Position numbers and translations under genes: made by a program. A stretch of DNA of 64,000 bases from Erythroxylum novogranatense. Its lineage: Eukaryota; Streptophyta; Magnoliopsida; Malpighiales; Erythroxylaceae. Positions 12,061-26,436 of this stretch are shown here, piece after piece. The DNA lies in the NCBI GenBank assembly GCA_029891385.1, contig CM057228.1, forward strand, positions 54,027,783 to 54,091,782, in the 5' to 3' direction. Position 1 is the stretch's first letter; each line of letters begins with the position of its first letter. The notes beneath the pieces were generated by a model that had not been told where the DNA came from, made no database searches, and saw only the letters and a list, made by a program, of their open reading frames with translations.

Positions 12061-12869
12061 ATTTGTTTTTGGCTACATTCATTAATATATCAAATGGTCA
12101 AATTATGAGGCAAATGTGCAATCACATCTGAAGATTCCTTCATCATGATTTACACTTGGGCTGAAATGTGACTGATTTAGAGTTTTGACACATTCTAGTC
12201 GACTAATGGGTGTCTAAGTCGACTAATTGGTAACAAGTCGACTTATGTGGGTCAATAAGTCGACCTATGATATACGCAGCACTGTGGACATGAAGAAATT
12301 TAAGGATAAGTCGACCTGTAAAGTTCGACAAGTCAACTTATGAAGGTCGATAAGTCGACTTATGGAGGTAAACAAGTCGACTTATGCTTACACAAGTTCT
12401 TTAACATGATGTGTATTGCCTTTCGCCTCGACCAACATTTCTTCTTATGCTTTTTCAAGTGTGTGTGGTGCTTCTTATGACTTCTGATATTTGTATTAAT
12501 TGTTGGATTGTTATGTTATGTAATGACTTTGTATTTTCTTTGTGTTTGCTTATGAACTGCCATTGCGACTATTTTTTATATTGGTTTTTTGATTATGATA
12601 AAAAGGGGGAGTAATATTGAAAATTGATAATTGGTATCCTTTAGTCACTGTCACTTAATTAAGGGGGAGTGTGTTACAATGTCTTTGATTTGAGACTATC
12701 TTGATTTCAACCTTTGTTTATACAATTAATTCTTACAAGATTATTAAATTCATTGGTTTATTAATTAAGGGGGAGATAAACTAACCATCGAGACAAGGGA
12801 TTAAAAACCTTGATCAAGTTTATGGTTTTCAATTTCTAAATATTTTCTTATTATCAAAAAGGGGGAGAT
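12061..12869 (+). other. Non-coding block between pol and 3' LTR, with palindrome array and polypurine tracts
   Basis: No conserved ORF is seen here. A second cluster of AAGTCGACTT palindromes, about nine units, lies at 12195-12390. Four AGGGGGAG motifs follow (about 12604-12611, 12662-12669, 12767-12774 and 12860-12867); the last, directly before the LTR, is the polypurine tract. Repeated polypurine tracts ahead of the 3' LTR are known for SIRE-type elements. Confidence 0.75.
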
Positions 12870-13971
12870 TGTTGGACCAATTGTAGTTGACAAATTAAAT
12901 TCCTTTATGTTTTGATAATAATAAAATATATAGAATTAGTTAAGGAATTATTTCAGGTGATTTGGATTCAAATACATCAAGACTGCATCATTCTTGAATA
13001 GGTAAGACATAAATCATGGTGAAATTAAGAAGGAAATAATCTTCATCATACTAGAGACATTAATAATGGAGATTATAGAAGATTTGATTGGATATAACCG
13101 TTGAAGCCAACATAAGTCTACTAGAACATCATAAGTCGACTTATATATGAAGATCTATCAGGTTGAGAACGACACAAGTCGACTAGTACATCATAAGTCG
13201 ACTTATACATCAAGATCCGACAAATTGAGAACAACACAAGTCGACTAATAGACTATAAGTCGACTTACACTGCATAAGTCGACTTATAGAAGAGCGGAGA
13301 TAAATTTTTACGAAAATCATTGTGACAAGTCGACTTACATATCACGACAAGTCAACTTACGCGTACAACAAATTGATTCTGATGAAGTCAATTAGTCACA
13401 AATGGAAAGGAGAATGTTGAGAAACGGTCATAACAATCATGCAACGGCTAGAATGGCTTCCAACATTTATTTTCCTCCAAGTATAAAGAGTGGATGATTG
13501 ATGGAGAGTGTACTGAAGTCTAATTAGTCAAATTACTCGACTTTTGTTCCAAATTGTTACTTATTGCTCCTAAGCTTATCTCATATCTGTATTGAGCTTT
13601 GCTCTATCTTTTTCATCTCATTTTCTTTTGAGCTAGTCGAGTGATTAGTGAAAGGTCACTGGTAAGGTAGGATTTGTACCGGAAAACAAATCGTTTGTAA
13701 AGGTAGCTTGAGCCGGAAATCAAGTGGTATTGTAAAGAATTCACACTGAACTAAAAAGTGTGCAGTAAAGTGGTTTGCCAAATCCTAAGTGAGAGATTAG
13801 GTAGAGGACGTAGGTCTTAGCACCGAACCTCTTTAAAAACAGTGTTTGCTCTTCTTCCCTACTCTTTACATTTGTTTAAATTGTTTTTGTGTGAATTAAC
13901 TTCTGATTTTATTGTAAAATTTTACAAAAAGCTTTAAAGATCTATTCAACCCCCCTTCTAGATCGTTTACA
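12870..13971 (+). repeat. 3' LTR of SIRE copy 1
   Basis: Matches the 5' LTR along its length with scattered substitutions and one 23-bp deletion between two AAGTCGACTT motifs near 13265. TATAAAG is at 13482-13488. The end TTTACA is followed by GGCTT, the presumed target duplication. Confidence 0.92.
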
Positions 13972-14029
13972 GGCTTGCTTCATCTAATCCTTCAACTCCC
14001 AATTTCAAATCATCCCTTTGTTTCTCCAT
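13972..14029 (-). pseudogene. FAX3-like pseudogene, upstream part cut off by the copia insertion
   Basis: Minus-strand codons from an ATG at 14029 read MEKQRDDLKLGVEGLDEAS, and then the copia LTR begins. The peptide fits directly upstream of the helical domain at 6155-5841, so the two pieces were one exon before the insertion. The reading frames are one base out of register across the joined site, so the gene was probably already damaged or drifted. Whether 14029 is a true start or an internal Met cannot be decided; FAX3-type proteins normally have a longer plastid-targeted N-terminus. Confidence 0.5.
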
Positions 14030-15826
14030 TTTAATTTTAGAAGGCTTATAAAATCATATGAAGAAAAAAGAAAAAAAAGGTTCAATCTTTATTATATCAA
14101 GTTAACAAAATTAAAATATTTAGCTTACACCCGCCATATTCTCTATATAATAAAATTTAAAAAAATGGAAATAAACGAGACCCAGAATTCAATTTCCAAA
14201 AAAGAAATTAACTTTACAAAAACAAAGAGGTTTTATACAAAGTGAGAATTGAGATAAGGTGTTAGCTCATTGATTCTTCATGGGAGGTAGCAAATGAGAT
14301 AATTGGTCGGTGGAGAGAAGCAGAAGAAAGGGCAAAGATTGTCGAAAGATTTAGGGATTTCTTACGTCTGGGAGGACATACGAAAGGGATTTCATGCATC
14401 TGGGAAGAGGAATCGTTAGGATTTACTCTTGTTGAAACGACGTCTTTTAATTAATCAGGGTCTTGAATCTTAACTATTGCTGATGTGTCTGATTAATTAA
14501 GGTTCTTGGACACGTGATAGTGGTACGTCAACAAAGATAACGAACGCACTAACGTCAGATTAAAATTGAAAAAAATTGAAAGTTTGGTTATTTTATTGTT
14601 ACTTTTTAAAATTTGGGTTATAATTGAAAAATTAATGAAAGTTTGAATTTTTTTTTTGTAATTTAGTGTGTTTAATTTTAGAGATGTATTGGAAATGAGT
14701 TGCATAAGTGTATAGACATCAACTTGCGTAACTTTGACAACATAATCGTGACATGATTTGAAAAGAAGTTAATGCAGGCTATCTAAAAAAATCATTGAGT
14801 AATAAAAATCTAAAAAACGTGTAAATTGTCCATTTTGACAAAATTTAGTCACATTCATAAATTAGATGATTGTGGTATCATAGCAACTGGAAATTTGAGC
14901 TTAGGACAACCTAAAGACCACTTCAGTTTCTGTTTGTGATAGTTACAAAATGACAGTCATAAAATGGCTATGTCAGTTTGTCAATTATTTTAACTGTAAG
15001 TTGTTTATCCTATTCTGAATGTTTGCAAGGGTCATATTGCTCCAAACATTTGCAAAATTGGAATTAGGATAAGTTTAGCATAAAAGGACATGATGGTTGG
15101 TGAAAAAAATGCTAAAACTTATCCAAAACTGTTGCTTATATATGTGTGTGTTGTAGGCTGATAAATGTGTATGCTTTGTCTCTTTCTAGACCTCATGATG
15201 CATCAATAAACATTTGTTACACATATATGATCTGATTCTTTATTAATTACTGCCCACAAATACCATATAACCAAATGCACGGAACTCGTTCAATGAAACA
15301 TCTCAAACAGTAATGTGAAACTTCTATATACGCTTTTGTCCAGATTTAACTCTTTAATTATTTGGGAGTAGGTGTTCATGTGTTTCTAACCTGTCAAATA
15401 GAAATAGCTAAGCCTATAAAATGTGGAAATCTAAGGACTTAATACCCGTCTGATGAAATGCTTCAAACTAGAAGGTGTTCGACAATTGATTAAGATAAAT
15501 GCCCATAACCTCTATGATGGAATTTTGAGAGACTTGATTGCATCTTTCTGGCCTTTAATAAGCTAAAGATATTAGGCAATAGAAAAGATAACTCAATATT
15601 TGGATGGCTTAAGAATATTGAAGGCCATGCGTTATGCTTAATTAACTCACGAAACGTAAATATCCATTCTTTATTCTCCAAAATGTATGAAGTAAAAACA
15701 TTAGACGTCGATGAGCTGACGGGTCCTAACAAAAACGCCAGTCGACACAACAGTAGATTTTGACAAGACAAAAGCTTTAGATGAAAAATGGGTGTCCTCC
15801 AGAATCTTACCCTTAGAAGCAATTCA
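14030..15826. other. Intergenic, including 3' flank of the DUF455 gene
   Basis: The left part is the former upstream region of the FAX3-like pseudogene. The right part (about 15480-15826) lies just behind the DUF455 stop codon and is probably its 3' untranslated region. A 110-codon minus-strand ORF there has no family look. No RNA gene or mobile-element end is seen. Confidence 0.45.
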
Positions 15827-17288
15827 TCATCGGTTTTTCTGATGTATCATGTCTTTGTCAGCAAGTGGCTCATACCATTGAGGTCCAAAACCAGCAGCTA
15901 TCCTTGCTTCCTCGTTAAATGGTGGCTTTAATGGTCCTCTGAAATATTCCCTCACTATAGTGCCAAAATTCTTGATTATCTCTTCATTATCCTCCATCAT
16001 GATTTCGCTTCCAATGGTCAAAGCTGGATCTCTGTTGGTCCTCAAGCAAAGATATTTGAACCACTTCACCCCAGCAGCACAATGGGTGATTTCTTCTGGA
16101 TAAACCACTCTCTCCAGTAAATCAGCCGTCTCATTGTCACCACCATTCCGAAATCGATAGATGGTGGTAGGCATCACGTCCAATCCCCTAGCCTGCATAG
16201 AAACCCCACCAAATTTTCTATCATGTAGAAGAACTCAATTTTTATATAACTAAATGAACCTAACTCGCAAACTCGGATATGGGATTCTAAATCAGATGCT
16301 GCAAAAATGTTCTCATTAAGCACTCTATTGCTCCACCCGGGACAAAGTAAGAGTTTCTGCAAGTTATTGTAATCCCAATTAACAGTATTTTACTATTAAG
16401 ACTCGTTCAAGCTCCATCGAAGGTGACCGCTTTCCAGATAATGGTGTGCAATCGTACTCTAGGTGAACAAGTCGGAAAATTAGCCAAGGGGAAGAAATGC
16501 ACCTCGTGAACACAATGCTCTATAGCCAAACGAGCCAACAAGTCCTTGGACGTAGCAATAGCCGAGTCCCATAGACCATCATGAGCAGGTAGTGCTCCAT
16601 AAGAACAGCCCATTTCCTCCAACCTTTTAGCAAGAAGAGTGAAGTGTCTGCCCTCGTCTTGGGCCACCTTTACAAAATCAGTGAAGAACTCTCTTGGCAT
16701 GGCCTCTTGCTTACCGAATCGAGCAATTATATCCTAAAGTATCATTGGATTGACAACGTCAAACTGCCGGATAATACACGACTATCAATGGCCAACTATA
16801 GCGGTGTAAACAAATTTGTCCAAGAGTCAGCCGAGTACCCAAGACAAATCAATAGCCCAGCTTTCAGTGTGCACAAGGCTATGGACAATGGCCTGCCTGC
16901 TCCGCAAGCTACCAGCTTTCCCCAGCTTTGGCATTAAGCTTGGTGCCACCAACTTAAGCTGCACACTCACAACGTTAAATCTCCACTAGTCAAGCATGAC
17001 ATCAAAGGCCGAATTATTCTTTTAATGGAATGCCTAATTAACACAAAACAAAAGAATGTTCAGTCACGAAAGATAGAATAATACATTGGTAAGCCTAGCG
17101 GGACGATCAGGTACAGGGAACTCCAGAGAAGGGCTGTAGACATGAGAAATGGTTCCTTGAAACCATTGGGAGGCGATGGAGTCGCCAAGCCTCGCCTTCT
17201 CAAAAGGGTCCGGCGTATTAAGAACCCTTAACGCCGCTTCAAGCAGACTCTCGCTTTGCGATGCTTCTAGCGGGTTCATCTCGTTCAC
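15827..17288 (-). CDS. DUF455 family ferritin-like protein, 4 exons, 306 aa
   Basis: Minus-strand exons are 17288-17085, 16958-16839, 16733-16503 and 16192-15827. All introns are GT-AG and all junctions phase 0, giving 68, 40, 77 and 121 codons with no internal stop. The sequence (HSLVHTESWAIDLSW, FVKVAQDEGRHFTLLA, LAIEHCVHEARGLDV, VYPEEITHCAAGVKWFKYLC) is a four-helix ferritin-like bundle. Its Glu and Glu-X2-His pairs (TES; DEGRH; HCVHE; EEITH) are probable di-iron ligands. The family spans bacteria and plants; the enzymatic role is not firmly known. No clear signal peptide. A TATA motif lies close upstream. All expected ligand residues are present, so I consider it functional. Confidence 0.9.
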
Positions 17289-17333
17289 AAGTTAAAAGTA
17301 TTTTAACTTTATAAGCTATTGGGTTTTGGGTCT

Positions 17334-17341
17334 CTTTTATA
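17334..17341 (-). promoter_or_regulatory. Probable TATA box of the DUF455 gene
   Basis: TATAAAAG on the minus strand, about 46 bp ahead of the ATG at 17288. If used, the 5' untranslated leader would be very short, so a different start site is possible. Confidence 0.4.
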
Positions 17342-17835
17342 CGCTTCTAGGAGCAAATAAAATCCGATTTACTTAATAAAATATGTGGTGGAAGTAGAAC
17401 ATTTGCATAATTCTACTATATTTTCGTTGTACATTCGCAGCCTTTTATGTAAAGGTGTGCTCTTTTGTTTTGTCTTAAAACTAACGCCCTGTTCGGAAAG
17501 CATGAATCGAATTCAATCATAGGATCGATTCTATTGTTTGAAAGCAAAAAAAGGTAACGAGTTCAATTCTCGTATGACTTTAATTTATTGCCTCTTTGTA
17601 ACTGAAATTGCGTAAACGCGTGAATTCAATTACAAACTAACCCACAAATGCTCGCTATTCACACACCACTTCAAATGTTACTTTTCAAATTGATTTAAAA
17701 TGAGAAGATAGTCCACACAACGTATAATATAAAATGCTTCATTTGTAAATTTTTTATTTATGTTGTTATGGTTCTTTTTTCAATTTTCAAAAGTTATAAA
17801 ATAGTGATCTTTATTTTTGTTTTATAATATAATTT

Positions 17836-18298
17836 CTGTTAACTAAATATACATTATTAAATTATCTTCAAAATATATAAATTTAAAATAAAATTAGATT
17901 TAATAATTAAAATAATTTAAATAAATATTAAGTTTTAGATAAAAGTTTAATTTTATTTAATTAATAATTTATTAATAAATATTATATAAGAGATTAAAAT
18001 AAATTTAATAAATTAAAATAATTTATTTTAAGTTTATATAATATACATTATTAGTGATTCTGTTAACAAAATATATATTATTAAATTACCTTCAAATTAT
18101 ATAAATTTAAATTATAGTTATTAAATTATTTTATTAAAAATAATTTAAATAAATATTAAGTTTTAGATAAAAGTTAATTTTAAAATGTTTTATTTTATTT
18201 AATTAATAATTTATTAATAAATATTATATAAGAGATTAAAATAAATTTAATTAATTAAAATAATTTATTTTGAAGTTTATATAAAAGTTTATATTATT
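17836..18298. repeat. Imperfect direct duplication, about 225-bp unit, two copies
   Basis: The stretch beginning TCTGTTAACTAAATATA at about 17836 recurs as TCTGTTAACAAAATATA at about 18058. Both continue through the same AT-rich text (AGTTTTAGATAAAAGTT, then TATAAGAGATTAAAATAAAT). It is internal to the MITE-like element. Confidence 0.65.
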
Positions 18299-18307
18299 AT
18301 TATCATA

Positions 18308-18314
18308 GGAAAGG

Positions 18315-18385
<71 letters not shown>

Positions 18386-18560
18386 CCATATATAATTTTA
18401 AAATAATAATAAAACTATATTATGAAAAAAAATAAAAAAAAGAATCGGACGTCACGCTCGAGAGGGCTAGCCCTCGCCCTCGCGATCCTGACTGAAAATT
18501 TCTTTTTTCTTTTTTTTACATAATATAATTTTATTATTATTATTTTGAAATTATATATGG

Positions 18561-18600
<40 letters not shown>
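18308..18600. repeat. Large hairpin: TAA microsatellite and inverted arms around a GC-rich core
   Basis: The left arm (about 18308-18445: TAA repeats, ACCCATATATAATTTTA, A-rich run) is mirrored by the right arm (about 18498-18600: T-rich run, TATATATGGGTTAATAA, TAA/TTA repeats). The loop between is GC-rich (GTCACGCTCGAGAGGGCTAG region), a sharp contrast with its surroundings. Confidence 0.75.
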
Positions 18601-18614
<14 letters not shown>

Positions 18615-19132
18615 TACAAATTCCTTTTGATATTTCATATATTTTGATTATTATTATTATTCTCATTATTATTATTATTATTTACAAATTCTTTTGAATA
18701 TTTCATATATTTTGATTATTATTTCTATTGTTGTTATTATTATGACCCTTATTATTATTAATATTATTTATATTATTAGTATGATTATTTTTCCTGAATA
18801 ATAATAATAATATTATTATTTTTATTAAAAGAAAAGGTTATGATAAGGTTGAATAATTAAAATCTATCTAAAACGATTTTTATTTTAAATAATATTATTT
18901 TTTAGTTAAAAATAAATATGTCATATAAAATAATTAAATTCAATTATAATCGTATTAGATTTGTTTTAAATAGTATAATTGAATTCACATTAAATTCAAT
19001 TAATTTATTACTCTCCAAACATTTCCAACTTTATTAACGTAACAATTCAAAAGTTACAAACAGCCCGTAAATCCTGGATGCATTGGAGGGTCCAAAGTGC
19101 GAACCTAGAGTTCTTGAATATCTGACAAGTCG

Positions 19133-22383
<3,251 letters not shown>

Positions 22384-23988
22384 TATGATCGTGTACCCGT
22401 GGGAAGCACCTTAAAAACGATTTGTACTGGGCACCACAATGGATTGGAACTCATATGTAAAGACTCCATGTAGGGTGATCTTTGTGGCAACCTTGAAAGA
22501 CATTTGGTAACACAATTAAAAGTTCTTTGCAGGTGTTCATTGTTGCTTACATGTTGCAAGTGATTTTAAGCTGCAAGTGTGATACGTATATTGCGCTTCA
22601 CAAACTAGCTTTCCCGTTAAATAGTTCAATAGTAAGTAGTAAATCAAACCACAATCAGAATGCATTGTCCTTATCCTGCTATAACAAATATGTTAAACAT
22701 AAAGGTGGAAAAGCTGCAACACAGATCAGTCAACTTCAGCTGCACTACTCATTTGTTGCTCTTGATAAACAGAACTCTTTATACTTGACCTTCTTTTGAA
22801 TGCATTAGAAATGTAATGCAAATGGCAAATTATATAGTTTCCCAGAAACATGGAGAGAGATGAGAAAATGAGGCTGGGACATGTTGAAAAAGAATTAAGA
22901 GACTTTCAGAACAGGTGATTCAAAATAAGGTTGTTATTGGGCTGTTGTTAACTGGGGACGCTAAGATTCAATGATTATCTGAGTTCCTCCCGCAATAACT
23001 CGTTACTAGCAACTGCATAGAATATGGAACATAGAGAGCTTTTACCTGGTGTGGACAACTGTATAAAAGTATGTAACATAGAGAGCATCACCTGATGCTG
23101 GTAGCGATATAAAGTGTGCAACAGAAAGTGAGTAACCAGTTTTTGGATTGTTCGTGGTCCTCAGTTTCCAAATTCTATTGTCTTTTCTTTTTTTGGCCTT
23201 AAAGCAAAAGTATGACAAAATGACAGGCAGAAACTCTGAATTTTCAAGCTCAAGATGAATCACCTTTCTGGAAGAGGACAACAAAATCGTGAGACTTTAG
23301 AATTGCCACTGTTCTTCGCATGATCTAGAGCGACCCTAGATCATTCTTGAGAACAAACTCTTGTGTTGCATTGATTGGACTCACCCCCTGCAGCACCAGG
23401 CAGATGGATGTAAGGTAATGAAAGAAAGCTTGAAAATTGGAGGAATGTCTACATGAATGGATGGCATGTGATCGAGTACATGTTCTGCATTTGAAATTCA
23501 AGTGTGAATGAGTCATACCAAGAAGCACCGGACAACAATTTTCACAATAATATATATCTTCAATTTGAATTCTTTCTAATTGTTATATATAATTTAAAAT
23601 CTCTCTTTTTGGCATTTTAGGTCATTTAGATTGAAACAATAATAATATTTTTATGTATGTTTATAAATTTTAATTACATTATTTATCAAAGCCTTTATTA
23701 TTTTAATTATTTGTTCAAATAAACAAATTAATTGCAATTTACAACTTATTGATTAATTTGGGAAGCGTTTCAAACTTGAATTGTTATTTGTTATTACAGC
23801 ACTTGACAAGGATATGTTTTGAAGTCCTTTCTACATTTATCCAACACTTTCCAGTATAAAAAACTTGCTTCCTCCAGTCTAGCACATTCAAGAAATTCCT
23901 CCACTTTGAACTCGTCTTATATCAACCCACACATCAGTTATTTTTATTTTTTTTCATCCAAATAATCAAACCTGCGTAGCTTGCAACC
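22384..23988. other. 3' flank and intergenic sequence
   Basis: The first several hundred bases are probably the cap methyltransferase 3' untranslated region. Beyond that I see only AT-rich sequence without a recognisable gene or element end. Short ORFs on both strands have no family look. Confidence 0.45.
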
Positions 23989-24920
23989 ATGGTGGATACC
24001 TCCAGAATCAGAAGCAAGGAAGAGGACCCAGAAGCGCGGAACAACTTGTTTTCTCTCCTCCCAAAAATTGACTTCAAGATTCCTCCGTTTTCCCAACCAA
24101 AACCTGACCATCAGGCTGCCAGCAACGAGGAAGCCAAAAGAAACAAACACAAGCCATAAACCGGAAAGGGTGAGGTTTGCAGAGCCTAAACCGGAAACCC
24201 CTCCTCCATTGAAGCTTGAGGTTGAAGAGCCAGCAAAGATTTCGCATCCCTTAATCGTTCTCCCCGTAAGTTGCATTCTCCGTTGTGTTATCAGAATTTT
24301 ATGGTTGTTTTGTGTTCTTTTCCATTATGACTATCATTCTTCTTGTAGCATCACATTCTATCCTGGTACACACCCTCGGCTCATTGGCAATTATAATTGG
24401 ATACGTCAATGTTTGATTGGACCAGTTTGGTTTAATTGAATGTGAGAACAGAACTTTCTATCGACCTTCAATAATATTATCGTATTAAAATTTAATAAAT
24501 CAATCACTTTAAATCCAAACAAGACTCAAATTGTCATTTCGAACTAGGCGGACCAGTGCATGAGAGTGTGCAAGGCATTTCCTTCTCGTCTTTATCTCTA
24601 CCAAAACCCTGAGCCCGGCCTTGCTAATTTCTCACATTTTCTTGAAGCGTATGTGAATGTGGCATTTTAAGTATCACTTCACTCTCTCTGTGTGCCCAGG
24701 CTTGAATGCTCTAGATTGAATGTAAAACTACAACCACAATTGTGTTCTCTAACAGTGAAGCTACTTGGTGCACTATCAGGTTTATGCTCTTGGGGGGTTC
24801 TTCATCTTGAAGTGGGTATGGGCACGATGGAAGGAGAGAGCCAAAAAGGCATCAGATGATGATAAGCAATCTCCTGATGCCCATCAGTCGCCAGCTGAGG
24901 ATGGTGAAGGATTTTGTTAA
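23989..24920 (+). pseudogene. Small plant membrane protein gene, 2 exons, one-base frame break
   Basis: Exon 1 (23989-24265) reads MVDTSRIRSKEEDPEARNNL, continues through LLPKIDFKIPPFSQPKP and, after a frame change, HKPERVRFAEPKPETPPPLKLEVEEPAK in two parts. A GT donor at 24266 and AG acceptor before 24780 join it in phase 0 to exon 2 (24780-24920), which encodes one membrane helix (VYALGGFFILKWVWARW) and a charged tail. Exon 1 is 277 bp, one over a multiple of three. Removing one A from the AAAA run at 24136-24139 restores 138 codons. The break is either a sequencing error in a short homopolymer or a fresh mutation. I recognise the pattern as a conserved plant single-pass protein but know no function; it was probably functional until recently. 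Confidence 0.6.
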
Positions 24921-25009
24921 ATAAAGCTTTCATAGTACACATTGTTATGTGAAGTACGTTTGTTTAGTCAGTGACAACTTAACCCTACTGTTTCTGTTTC
25001 TGATATAAT

Positions 25010-25269
25010 TGTTAGAATTTTGAAAAAAAGAAAAAAAGACGAAGAGATGAGATAAGAAAAGTTTAAACAATAATTAACACTCTCATACTTTTATTATTAA
25101 ACTTGGTTGCTTTATATATGCAAAATTCAAACAACTAAAATAAAAATTTCAGCTATCAAATCTAGTTTATAAGATATCATTAGATATAATCTAAGACTTA
25201 TTCTAAAATAATCTAAGACCTATTCTAAAGGAATTTAAACAACTTTAAAATTTGAATTAATTCTCAACA
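25010..25269 (-). repeat. 3' LTR of the gag-only element
   Basis: On the minus strand it begins TGTTGAGAATTAATTC and ends TTCTAACA. A short purine tract (AAGAGGAAA) lies directly ahead of it. The flank ATAAT is the target duplication. Confidence 0.85.
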
Positions 25270-25521
25270 TTTCCTCTTAATTCAAATTTTCTTGATGGAG
25301 CACATTTCTCCTAATCTTCAAAATATTACGTGAAACACTTCTCTTCACCAAAATTTCGTTGATGCTCTTCTCATCAACTCAGAATGATTATACAAGACAA
25401 GACTTCTTCACCAATTTTTCATTGATGCACTTCTCATCATCTTGTTGATGCCCTTCTCACCAACCTACAATCATTGGAGCACGTCTCTCCACAAACATCT
25501 TGGTGCACATTTCACCAACTC

Positions 25522-26405
25522 TCAAAAAAGAGTTTCTTCACCAACCAACTCCACCATATTTACTTGCTCTTTTTTCAGTCTGCAATTTTTCTGTAGGTGT
25601 CCAAATTTTTTACAGTTGAAACATTGAGGTTTTGCCTTATGCCAACAATCTTTTTCTTCATGCCCCGGTTTCTTGCAATGATCACATTGAGGAATTTTAC
25701 CTTTTCCTTTTGACGATTTGGCTAGAAGAGCCCTTTCATCAATTTGCTCAGTTTCAACTTTCCGCATGACCCTTCTTTGCTCCTGTCCCTGCAAAGCATT
25801 AATTAATTCGAATAAAGTTAAATCATTAATATCTCGTTAATCTTTAAGAGATGAAATTTTTGCCTAAATTTTTCGGACAAACTTATAAAAATCTTTTCTA
25901 CAATTTTGCTCTCGGATAGATCCTCCCCCAATAGCCGTATTTTGTTCACCAAAGTCATCAATCGATCAGAATATTCTTGTATGCTCTCATGTTCTTTCAT
26001 GCTCAAAGCTACAAAATCTCTTTTGAGATTTAAAACTTACATCTTCTTCATTCTTTCATTGCCTTGATATAATTCTTTCAGCATATCTCAAGCGCTTTTA
26101 ACTGTTTCACAAGTCATAATTCTTGTGAAAACTGATTCTGAAACTGCAGAGAAAATAATAGATAACACTCTTGGAGCTTTTGCTGCTTCTTCTTCATGAG
26201 CTCTTATTTGATTTAGTGTTGGATTATTTCCCAAGGCTGGTAATTCCCTTTCTTCTTCCACCCATTGCCATAAGCCGAGACCTCTTAAATGAACTTTCAT
26301 CTTGACAACCCATACTTGATAGTTTTCACCATTGAAATTTGGGGGTAGAAGAGTAACTGAATTGCTAGCGGCCATTAAAAGAGTTTTTTTTTCACTCAAT
26401 CTCAC
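25522..26405 (-). pseudogene. Copia gag relic with two zinc knuckles
   Basis: The minus strand reads MAASNSVTLLPPNFNGENYQ and on through the DUF4219/UBN2 gag region (WVVKMKVHLRGLGLWQWVEE), then MKEHESIQEYSDRLMTLVNK. It ends in two CCHC knuckles (CDHCKKPGHEEKDC and CFNCKKFGHLQKNC). A Trp-to-stop change near 26089, a stop near 26025 and a frameshift near 25820 break it. No protease or later pol domain follows. The family is the Tnt1-like copia gag widespread in plants. Confidence 0.85.
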
Positions 26406-26423
26406 AGTCCCTCAAGGATCTAT

Positions 26424-26436
26424 GGCTCTGATACCA
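26424..26436 (-). other. Primer binding site (initiator tRNA-Met)
   Basis: Minus-strand TGGTATCAGAGCC directly after the 5' LTR, complementary to the 3' end of initiator methionine tRNA. Confidence 0.85.

Larger units (their letters stand above)
6156..13971 (+). mobile_element. Complete SIRE/Maximus-type Ty1-copia retrotransposon (copy 1)
   Basis: A 7.8 kb element with two LTRs of 1124 and 1102 bp, both starting TGTTGG and ending TTTACA, and near-identical flanks GGTTT and GGCTT as 5-bp target duplication. Internal order is PBS, gag, protease, integrase, reverse transcriptase, RNase H, the copia order. Long LTRs, a coiled-coil gag extension, a non-coding block between pol and the 3' LTR, and four polypurine-tract-like AGGGGGAG motifs point to the SIRE/Maximus lineage. 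The ORF is broken by several stops and frameshifts, so this copy is not autonomous. It is inserted in a FAX3-like pseudogene. Confidence 0.92.
17485..19067. mobile_element. Tourist/Harbinger-like non-autonomous element (MITE-like)
   Basis: Terminal inverted repeats CGCCCTGTTCGGAAA and, reversed, CGGGCTGTTTGTAAC match at 10 of 15 positions and are each flanked by TAA (17482-17484 and 19068-19070), the target duplication of PIF/Harbinger elements. The 1.58 kb interior is extremely AT-rich, has no coding region, and holds a tandem duplication, a TAA microsatellite and a large hairpin. It lies between the divergent DUF455 and cap methyltransferase genes. Confidence 0.5.

Noticed and set aside
15490..15822. 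110-codon minus-strand ORF
   Set aside because: Lies in the probable 3' untranslated region of the DUF455 gene, with no family features.
23944..24276. 110-codon minus-strand ORF opposite exon 1 of the small membrane protein gene
   Set aside because: Antisense shadow of real coding sequence on the plus strand.
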